A stretch of DNA of 11,850 bases from RGDT01 sp964630925 (GTDB lineage Bacteria; Planctomycetota; Planctomycetia; Gemmatales; Gemmataceae), in contig CAZVZK010000229.1 of assembly GCA_964630925.1 (NCBI GenBank), forward strand, positions 1 through 11,850. The letters run 5' to 3'. Positions 6,062 through 11,850 of the stretch are shown here, piece by piece; the stretch's first letter is position 1, and each line of letters opens with the position of its first letter. Below the pieces are notes generated by a model. That model had not been told where the DNA came from. It ran no database searches and saw only the letters and a program-made list of their open reading frames with translations. The translations under genes and the position numbers were made by a program.

Positions 6062-6541
6062 TCAAAAGAGGATGATGGGCGGCAGGCCGGGCTCCCCGCA
6101 GGTCGGGCCGCGTCCGCCGCAGCGTCGCAGGATCGTCACCGCCTCGTCGTAACGCTCGTCGGCACGCACCGTGACGAGCGTCCGCCCGGCCGCCACCTCC
6201 GCCTCGTAGAGGCGGGCCTCGTCGTCCGATAGCCCGATACCGGCCAGCCCGCCGACGGCGGCACCGGCCGCCCCGCCCGCCAGCATCCCGGCCAGAGCCC
6301 CGCCCACGAGGACCGGCGCCGCGGGGGTGAGGCTGCCGGCAGCCAGGGCCAGGCCGCCCAGCATGCCGAGGGCCGCCCCGGCCGCCACGTGTTGCGATGC
6401 GGGCACCACGTCCCCGGCGCGGACCGCCACGCCGATCTGCTCATCGCCGAATCCCGCCCGCCGCAGCTCATCGGCCGCGAAGTCCGCCTGCTCGCGCGTG
6501 TCGAAGACGGCAGCAGCCGTCGCCTCTGTCAGGGTGGCCAT
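6062..6541 (-). CDS. YflT-type general stress protein with glycine-zipper domain (159 aa)
   Basis: The ATG at 6541 follows GGAGGG with 7-nt spacing. Residues 7-45 (ATAAAVFDTREQADFAADELRRAGFGDEQIGVAVRAG) match the heat/general stress YflT (GSP17M) domain seen at the start of many stress-associated proteins. Residues 52-104 are a Gly/Ala-rich hydrophobic stretch with GxxxG spacing (GMLGGLALAAG, GGALAGMLAGGAAGAAVGGLAGIG), likely a membrane-inserting or oligomerising hairpin. The end (106-142: DDEARLYEAEVAAGRTLVTVRADERYDEAVTILRRCG) is the second half-domain typical of these proteins. The last 17 residues form a loose Pro/Gly/Cys tail. It is the first gene of the operon that continues with the hydrolase and the Ere-family gene. 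A role in stress or cell-envelope homeostasis is inferred only from the family. Confidence 0.82.
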   Translation of the reverse strand: MATLTEATAAAVFDTREQADFAADELRRAGFGDEQIGVAVRAGDVVPASQHVAAGAALGMLGGLALAAGSLTPAAPVLVGGALAGMLAGGAAGAAVGGLAGIGLSDDEARLYEAEVAAGRTLVTVRADERYDEAVTILRRCGGRGPTCGEPGLPPIILF

Positions 6542-6595
6542 GTCAAATCCCTCCGCCGGCCTGGAGTGGGCCGTCCGCGGGCTCTTGATCGATGT

Positions 6596-6607
6596 GGGAG
6601 GCCTCCC
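6596..6607. promoter_or_regulatory. Perfect 12-bp palindrome upstream of the stress operon
   Basis: GGGAGGCCTCCC is a loopless palindrome centred about 60 bp upstream of the ATG at 6541, inside the 181-bp gap between the sensor kinase and the stress operon. Symmetry without a loop fits a dimeric repressor or activator site better than a hairpin. A GTGGG/CCCAC extension (6594-6610) continues the symmetry with one extra base. In DNA this rich in G and C a 12-bp palindrome can arise by chance. Confidence 0.3.
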
Positions 6608-6722
6608 CACCTCCAGCAATCGGCGTGCCAGTCTGGCAGCCGGGGACGCCCCGCCCCGACACGCCTCACCCCGCCGCGGGCAAGAGGCTTCCCGGCTCCG
6701 GGACGCCGGCTTCCCCGCCGCG

Positions 6723-9446
6723 TCAGCCCGGCGCGACGCCGGCGAGCATGCGCTTGAGGTCGGGCAGGCTCACCGGCTTGACGAGGTGGCCGTCGCAACC
6801 CGCCTGACGCGAGCGCTCGCGGTCCTCCTCCTGGCCCCAGCCGGTCAGGGCGATGATCCGCACGGCCTGGCCCCACGGCTTCTCGCGGATGCGCCGCGCC
6901 GCGTCCAGGCCGTTGAGGTTGGGCATCCCGAGATCCATGAGGACGACGGAGGGGCGGAACGCCTCCGCCGCCTCGACCGCCTGCAGGCCGTCGTAGGCCG
7001 TCCGCACCTCGTTGCCCAGGGAGAGGAGGAGCATGGCGAGGCTGTCGGCGCCGTCGTGGTTGTCGTCCACGATCAGGATGCGGCGGCCCTGCGGCGCCGG
7101 GGCCTCCTCGGCCAGGGGGCGGGCGGCCGCCCGGGGCCCCTCGCTCAGCGGGATGGTGACGGTGAACGTGCTACCGCGCCACGGCCCCTCGCTGCGGGCC
7201 GACACCCTCCCGCCGTGCATCTCCACCAGCCCCTTGACCAGCGCCAGGCCGACCCCCAGCCCGCCAGGACCGCCGCCCCTCTCGTTGCGGCTCACCTGCG
7301 AGAACATGTCGAAGATCGTGCCCAGCGACTCCGCCGGGATGCCCACCCCGTTGTCCTGAACCGAGACGGCCACCTCGCCCTGCCCCACCTCGGCGGTCAG
7401 GCGGATGCGTCCGCCCGGCGTCGTGTACTTGGCGCTGTTCGCGAGCAGGTTGCTGAAGACCTGGGCCAGCCGCGTCAGGTCGGCGTGCAGTTGGACGGGG
7501 GCCTCGGGCAGCGACACCTCCAGGTCATGCCGGCCCGCGCGGATGAGAGGCGTCGCCGTCTCCACGGCGAGCGACACCACCTCTTCCAACGTCACGGCGG
7601 CGCGGCGCAGCTCCATCCGGTTGCGGCCGATGCGCGACACGTCGAGCAGGTCATCGACGAGGCGGACCATGTGCGAGAGCTGGCGGTCCATCATGGCCCG
7701 CGCCCGCGCCACCGACTCGGCGTCCTCGGGGGCGATCCGCATCACCTGCAGCCCGCTGCGGATCGGCGCGAGCGGGTTGCGCAGCTCGTGGGCGAGCAGC
7801 GAGATGAACTCGCCCTTCTTGCGGTCGGCCTCGCGCAGGGCCTCCTCCGCCAACTTGTGGACCGTCACGTCCAGGGTGGCGCCGTCGAAGCTCACCGGCT
7901 GACCGGCGGCGTTGCGGCCGACGCCCCCACGCGCCCTGATCCACTTGACCCCCCCCGTGGCCGGGTCCACCGTCCGGTAATCCACCTCGTAGGGGAGGCC
8001 GTCGCGGATGGATCGCTCGATCGCCTCGCGGGTCCGCTCGCGGTCGTCGGGGTGAATGCGTTCGTAGAAGGTGTCGATTGTCACCCGGGCGTCGGGCGGC
8101 AGCCAGAAATGCTCCTTCACCGTGTGGTCCCACACCAGCACGTCGAACGGGAGGTCGCAGTACCAGAAGCCGATGCCGGACACGCGCACGGCGTGGTCGA
8201 GGCGTGCCCGCCCTCGGGCCAACGCCCGCTCCGCCGCCACGCGTCCCGTCACGTCGCGGGTGACGGCGAGGTGGAGGAATCCGCCGGCTGGGGCCGGCAG
8301 GGGCACGGCACGCGTCTCCATGTGCCTCCGCGTCCCCTCCCGGCTTACGAGGTCGAACTCCAGGTCGCCGCCCTCGCCCCGGCAGACACGCTCGTTGAAC
8401 GCGCGGTACGCCTCGCGGTGCTCGGGGGCGATGTAGCCGTAGACGCTCGTGCCCAGGACCGACTCGTCCGACTCGATCATGCCCAGGCCGGCGGCGTTCA
8501 TCTGCAACAGGGTGCCGTCGGCGGCGACGATCTTGACGCACTCGGGGGTGGAGTCGATGATGGCCCGGTAGCGTGCCTCGCTCTCGCGGAGGGATTCCTG
8601 CTCGCGTTTCCGCGCGGTGATGTCCCTGGCGATCTTCGACGCGCCGACGATGCGCCCGCCCTGACCACGCACCGGAGAGATCGTCAGGGACACGTCGATG
8701 TGCCGGCCCTCCTTGGTGACTCGGACCGTCTCGAAATGCTCGATCCGCTCGCCGCGCGCGATGCGTCCGAGGATCACCCGCTCCTCGTCATGGCGATCCG
8801 GGGGGATGATGAGGGTGATGTGCCGTCCGATCGCCTCCTCGGGGGTGTAGCCGAAGACACGCTGCGCCCCGGCGTTCCAGGAGAGGATCGTGCCGTCCAG
8901 GGTCTTGCTGACGATGGCGTCCTCCGACGACTCGACGATGGCGGCCAGGCGGGCCATCGCCTCCTCGGAGCGGCGCCGCCCCGTCGCGTCGCGGAACACG
9001 AGGACCGCGCCCATGACGGCGCCGGAGTCGCCGCGCATCGGCGCGGCGCTGTCGTCGATGGGGCGGGCGGTGCCGTCGCGGGCCAGGAGGAGGGTGTGGT
9101 TGGCCCGCACCGGGATCGGGCCATCGCGCATGGCCCGCAGGGCGAGGTCCTCGGCGGGAAGCCCCGTCTCCTCGACCACGGCGCGGAAGACCTCGGGCAG
9201 CGGCCTGCCGACGGCCTCGGCCAGTGGACAGCCGGTCAACGCCTCGGCCACGCCGTTACAGAAGGTCACGCGCCCGCCGGCGTCGGTGGCGATGACGGCG
9301 TCCCCGATGCTGGCCAGGGCGACACGCAGCCACTCGGACTGGGCACGCAGGGCGGCCTCGGCCTGCTCGCGCGCCCGCAGGATCGCCTCCGCATTCTTCC
9401 ATGCGACGGAACGCAGCATCGCGTCCTCGTTCCTCTCGGCGTCCAC
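6723..9446 (-). CDS. Cytosolic hybrid histidine kinase, PAS x4 - HisKA - HATPase - receiver (907 aa)
   Basis: The GTG at 9446 overlaps the upstream TAG stop by one base (TAGTG) and has GGAGG 6 nt upstream, so it is a confident start. Residues 1-36 form a helix; PAS-like domains follow at about 37-155, 160-278 (SWNAGAQRVFGYTPEEAIGR), 287-402 and 413-532 (the last a PAS_3-type fold with IHPDDRE at 464-470). The dimerisation/phosphoacceptor helix carries His553 in LLAHELRNPLAPIRSG. The ATPase domain shows the N box NLLANSAKYT with Asn670, the G1 box DNGVGIP (698-704) and the G2 box GLGVGLAL (729-736). The receiver at about 788-905 has Asp794/Asp795, phospho-acceptor Asp838 (LMDLGMP), Thr868 and Lys890. 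All catalytic residues are intact. There is no transmembrane segment or signal peptide, so the PAS domains sense an intracellular cue (redox, O2, light or a metabolite; no cofactor ligand can be singled out). No DNA-binding partner is encoded nearby. Coupling to the methyltransferase gene suggests a linked output. Confidence 0.96.
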   Translation of the reverse strand: MDAERNEDAMLRSVAWKNAEAILRAREQAEAALRAQSEWLRVALASIGDAVIATDAGGRVTFCNGVAEALTGCPLAEAVGRPLPEVFRAVVEETGLPAEDLALRAMRDGPIPVRANHTLLLARDGTARPIDDSAAPMRGDSGAVMGAVLVFRDATGRRRSEEAMARLAAIVESSEDAIVSKTLDGTILSWNAGAQRVFGYTPEEAIGRHITLIIPPDRHDEERVILGRIARGERIEHFETVRVTKEGRHIDVSLTISPVRGQGGRIVGASKIARDITARKREQESLRESEARYRAIIDSTPECVKIVAADGTLLQMNAAGLGMIESDESVLGTSVYGYIAPEHREAYRAFNERVCRGEGGDLEFDLVSREGTRRHMETRAVPLPAPAGGFLHLAVTRDVTGRVAAERALARGRARLDHAVRVSGIGFWYCDLPFDVLVWDHTVKEHFWLPPDARVTIDTFYERIHPDDRERTREAIERSIRDGLPYEVDYRTVDPATGGVKWIRARGGVGRNAAGQPVSFDGATLDVTVHKLAEEALREADRKKGEFISLLAHELRNPLAPIRSGLQVMRIAPEDAESVARARAMMDRQLSHMVRLVDDLLDVSRIGRNRMELRRAAVTLEEVVSLAVETATPLIRAGRHDLEVSLPEAPVQLHADLTRLAQVFSNLLANSAKYTTPGGRIRLTAEVGQGEVAVSVQDNGVGIPAESLGTIFDMFSQVSRNERGGGPGGLGVGLALVKGLVEMHGGRVSARSEGPWRGSTFTVTIPLSEGPRAAARPLAEEAPAPQGRRILIVDDNHDGADSLAMLLLSLGNEVRTAYDGLQAVEAAEAFRPSVVLMDLGMPNLNGLDAARRIREKPWGQAVRIIALTGWGQEEDRERSRQAGCDGHLVKPVSLPDLKRMLAGVAPG

Positions 9447-9457
9447 TACCCGCCTCC
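9444..9457 (-). promoter_or_regulatory. Translational coupling junction (TAGTG) with strong Shine-Dalgarno
   Basis: On the minus strand GGAGG (9457-9453), a 6-nt spacer and then TAGTG: the methyltransferase stop TAG (9448-9446) shares its last base with the kinase GTG start (9446-9444). The ribosome site for the kinase lies within the last codons of the methyltransferase. This arrangement decides the kinase start and predicts linked translation of the two proteins. Confidence 0.85.
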
Positions 9458-10507
9458 GATCCGTACCGCCGCCATGGCGGTGCCGAGCACGCGGGCACGG
9501 ATCTTGGCGAATGCCGTGTCACGGTCCGTGGTCGTGTCGTCACAGAAGGGCGAGAAGCCGCAGTCGTCCGTCGTGCCGAGGAGCCCCTGCGGGATGTAGC
9601 GGGCCGCCTCCAACGTCCGCTCGCACACCTCCTCCGGAGTCTCGACACGCGGGTCGCGTGGGTCGATGACCCCCACGAACACGCGTTGGCCGGGCCGCAT
9701 GTGCCGCTTGATGAGGCCCAGGACACGGGGCCGGTCCGCCTCGCCGGCCAGCGCGACGTAAAAGGTGCCGGCCTGGAGCCGGAACAGGCTGGGCAGCAGG
9801 TCGGCGTAATCCACCTCCTGGCTGTGCGTGGAGTCCATGTCCGAGCCGGGGCACGTGTGCACGCCGATGCGGGCACGCTCGTCGGCGGAGAAGCGCGACA
9901 GGGCCAGGTTGTTCAGCGCGATCAGGCTCGATAGCAGCGTGCCAGACGGGTCGAGTTTGACGGCCAGACGCCCCTCGGTGAAGTCGAGCTGCACGGCGTG
10001 GGCGCCCTTGGCCAGGCAGGCGCGCACCTCCGACTCATGCTCCGCAAGCAGGTCGTTGATGAACCGCTGCCGCGGGTAGCCGTCGATCTCCTCGGCGGGG
10101 TACAGCAGGCTGAGGGCGGAGGGGGCGATGACCGCCTGCTTGACCGGGACGCGGGCGTGCCGCTGTGCCGCCTCCAGGTACGAGTCGGCCCGCGTCCCGT
10201 AGCGGAACGGCCCGGAGGAGAGACGGGGCATGCGGCGGACGTGGCCGGCGGCGAAGGGGATGCGGAACCCGTCCGGCGTGGTGTTGGGCAGGCGGTGGAC
10301 GCAGTATGTCCAGAAGTCGTTGTACTTGCGCTGCTCGCCGTCGGTGACGACAGGCGATCCCGTCTCCTCAAAGCGGGCGATGGTGTCGCGAACCGCCTCG
10401 TCGTACAGGGCATCGAGGGCGGGCGCGCCGTGGCCCAGCCGGGCCGCCGCCTCGATCAGGCCTGGCGGACGGGGAATGCTCCCGATTGGCTCGGTGTGTA
10501 TGGTCAC
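9446..10507 (-). CDS. MetE-core-like methyltransferase (cobalamin-independent methionine synthase C-terminal family, 353 aa)
   Basis: The GTG at 10507 is preferred because the family begins with (M/V)TIxTEPIGSIPRPP. The open frame runs 50 codons further upstream, but those read as Arg/Gly noise. The protein is a stand-alone TIM barrel corresponding to the C-terminal catalytic half of MetE (E. coli MetE is about 750 aa), as in short bacterial and archaeal homologues. Visible landmarks are GSIPRP (9-14), DGEQRKYNDFWTYCVHRLPN (56-75), SALSLLYPAEE (130-140), AVQLDFTEGRLAVKLDPSG (171-189), GVHTCPGSD (215-223), VALAGE (251-256) and GTTDDCGFSPFCDDT (311-325). His217, Cys219 and Cys316 are the expected zinc ligands, with Glu256 a probable fourth. 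The zinc activates a thiol for methyl transfer; homocysteine is likely, but the methyl donor is unknown because these short forms lack the N-terminal domain. The upstream Shine-Dalgarno is weak. It is coupled to the downstream sensor kinase. Confidence 0.9.
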   Translation of the reverse strand: MTIHTEPIGSIPRPPGLIEAAARLGHGAPALDALYDEAVRDTIARFEETGSPVVTDGEQRKYNDFWTYCVHRLPNTTPDGFRIPFAAGHVRRMPRLSSGPFRYGTRADSYLEAAQRHARVPVKQAVIAPSALSLLYPAEEIDGYPRQRFINDLLAEHESEVRACLAKGAHAVQLDFTEGRLAVKLDPSGTLLSSLIALNNLALSRFSADERARIGVHTCPGSDMDSTHSQEVDYADLLPSLFRLQAGTFYVALAGEADRPRVLGLIKRHMRPGQRVFVGVIDPRDPRVETPEEVCERTLEAARYIPQGLLGTTDDCGFSPFCDDTTTDRDTAFAKIRARVLGTAMAAVRIGGG

Positions 10508-10631
10508 GGGCGTTTCTCGGCTCGAGAGAGGTTGCCGCACCCCCGGGCCGGTCCCTCGACCCGGCGATCCGCGGCCATGATGGCTCCTTGCTCCGGTCCT
10601 CGCGCCGCCCCCGAGAGGCAACGGTTTGCTC

Positions 10632-10661
10632 AACCATGAGGCAACGCAGCTCCTCATGGTT
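10632..10661. promoter_or_regulatory. Perfect 10-bp inverted repeat upstream of the methyltransferase gene
   Basis: AACCATGAGG (10632-10641) and CCTCATGGTT (10652-10661) are exact reverse complements separated by 10 bases. The sequence is less GC-rich than its surroundings, which makes chance pairing less likely. It lies about 125 bp upstream of the methyltransferase GTG and 26 bp beyond the stop of the 64-aa gene, on the shared minus-strand transcript. No T-tract follows on either strand, so an intrinsic terminator is unlikely. It could be an operator for a dimeric regulator or an RNA stem in the leader. No known riboswitch consensus (SAM, SAH, B12) was recognised. Confidence 0.5.
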
Positions 10662-10686
10662 TGGGAAGGCGTGTGCCGGTCATCCC

Positions 10687-10881
10687 TTACCGGGGGATTC
10701 GGTCCTTCGGTTGGGCGGCCGGCCAGGGCCGCGTCTCGGGGTGGCCGGCCCGCACGCGGACATCGTCGTACACCTCGCGGAGCCTGTCCAACTGCTGCTG
10801 GCAGCGGTAACGCCCGCTCGGCCGTTGTTGGGCGAGGTCGGCAAGCACGGCCATCACGGCCGTGTCCTCATCGATTCTCAT
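10687..10881 (-). CDS. Small hypothetical protein (64 aa)
   Basis: The ATG at 10881 is preceded by AGGAGG with a 6-nt spacer, the best ribosome site in the window, which is the main support for this gene. The protein starts MRIDEDTAVMAVLADLAQQR and continues with a helical stretch, CQQQLDRLREVYDDVRVRAG (27-46), then a Pro-rich tail ending KDRIPR. It has no cysteine pair, signal peptide or membrane segment. The composition suggests a short helical hairpin, perhaps a small regulatory or partner protein. It is transcribed in the same direction as the methyltransferase/kinase pair, 179 bp upstream of it, with the 10-bp inverted repeat between. Family unknown. Confidence 0.6.
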   Translation of the reverse strand: MRIDEDTAVMAVLADLAQQRPSGRYRCQQQLDRLREVYDDVRVRAGHPETRPWPAAQPKDRIPR

Positions 10882-11173
10882 CGCCGGCCTCCTGTCAGAG
10901 ATGCCATCTCGTTCCGGCATGCCCTTTTCATATGTTGCAACCGTCGTGCCGCCAGAGGCACCCCCGGCCTCGCCGTCGGCGCACTGACGTTAACGGGGCG
11001 TCAGGACGCCTGGCGGGCCCGCGTCTCGCGCGCGGTGCCACCCGGTGAGGCCGGGGGCTTTTGGCGGCGCGTGGCCGACTTCCCTGACCACGGGAAGCCG
11101 GCTCCCCTGGAGGCGGAAGGACCTCCTCCGGCATGGCCACCCTCGGCCACACACACCCATCCGCAGGGCGACG
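10882..11173. other. Divergent intergenic region
   Basis: This 292-bp gap separates the minus-strand 64-aa gene from the + strand HAMP gene and must hold promoters for both. I see no convincing -35/-10 pair. Structure visible: a perfect CTGACG/CGTCAG inverted repeat (10984-10989 and 10999-11004) around TTAACGGGG; a small CCCGG/CCGGG stem followed by GGCTTTT (11041-11061); and GGAGG/CCTCC (11109-11113 and 11122-11126). The AT-rich patch TTTTCATATGTTGCAA (10925-10940) is the likeliest promoter area for the minus-strand gene. No coding sequence is supported in it. Confidence 0.5.

Positions 11174-11850
<677 letters not shown>

Noticed and set aside
6691..6702. CCCGGCTCCGGG as a terminator after the sensor kinase
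   Set aside because: The loop would be only two bases and no T-tract follows on the minus strand; probably a chance GC repeat.
6327..9599. 1090-codon open frame on the + strand antisense to the sensor kinase
   Set aside because: It lies opposite a kinase with every catalytic motif intact. Its translation is Arg/His/Gly/Ala/Val-rich without any domain, the usual by-product of GC-rich codon bias on the opposite strand.
10508..10657. 50-residue upstream extension of the methyltransferase
   Set aside because: The family starts at TIHTEPIGSIPRPP; the extension is low-complexity Arg/Gly/Ser and would cover the inverted repeat region.
11041..11061. CCCGG/CCGGG stem followed by GGCTTTT as a + strand terminator
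   Set aside because: No + strand gene ends before it, the stem is only 5 bp and the T-run is four bases long.

Overview
The window looks like a chromosomal segment of a very GC-rich planctomycete, most likely from the Gemmataceae/Isosphaeraceae group. The main reasons are the short N-terminal domain of the TIGR02996 'repeat-companion' type in front of a formylglycine-generating-enzyme-like domain, a soluble tandem-HAMP sensor, strongly GC-biased third codon positions, and a purine-rich intergenic dyad of a kind I associate with these genomes. This assignment is an inference. No rRNA, tRNA, insertion sequence or CRISPR array is visible.

Layout, left to right: (i) 1-43 may hold the last 13 codons of a + strand gene, followed by a purine/pyrimidine dyad (58-141). 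(ii) 282-2888 carries four minus-strand genes: a 92-aa unknown, a 256-aa protein with DUF4177-like halves, a TIGR02996-type/FGE-sulfatase fusion, and a small 57-aa reading frame directly upstream of the fusion. (iii) 2981-3904 encodes a membrane acyl-CoA/acyl-lipid desaturase with all three histidine boxes. (iv) 4038-6541 is a compact minus-strand operon: a YflT-type/glycine-zipper stress protein, then an alpha/beta hydrolase (DLH type), then an erythromycin-esterase-family protein. The last two overlap by 49 bp, and the esterase homologue has lost one conserved catalytic-site glutamate. (v) 6723-10507 is a two-gene unit: a MetE-core-like methyltransferase whose stop codon overlaps by one base the GTG start of a cytosolic hybrid histidine kinase with four PAS domains and a receiver. 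Upstream of it lie a 10-bp perfect inverted repeat and a 64-aa small gene with a perfect Shine-Dalgarno sequence. (vi) 11174 to the right edge, on the + strand, is the start of a soluble multi-HAMP sensor, probably a hybrid histidine kinase, transcribed divergently from everything else.

Functionally the region reads as stress and signalling housekeeping. It has two large cytosolic sensors, a stress/hydrolase operon and a membrane-lipid desaturase. I see no clear evidence of a defence system, biosynthetic cluster or mobile element. The most unusual points are the Glu-to-Gly change in the esterase homologue, the translationally coupled methyltransferase/sensor-kinase pair, and the small reading frame upstream of the FGE fusion.
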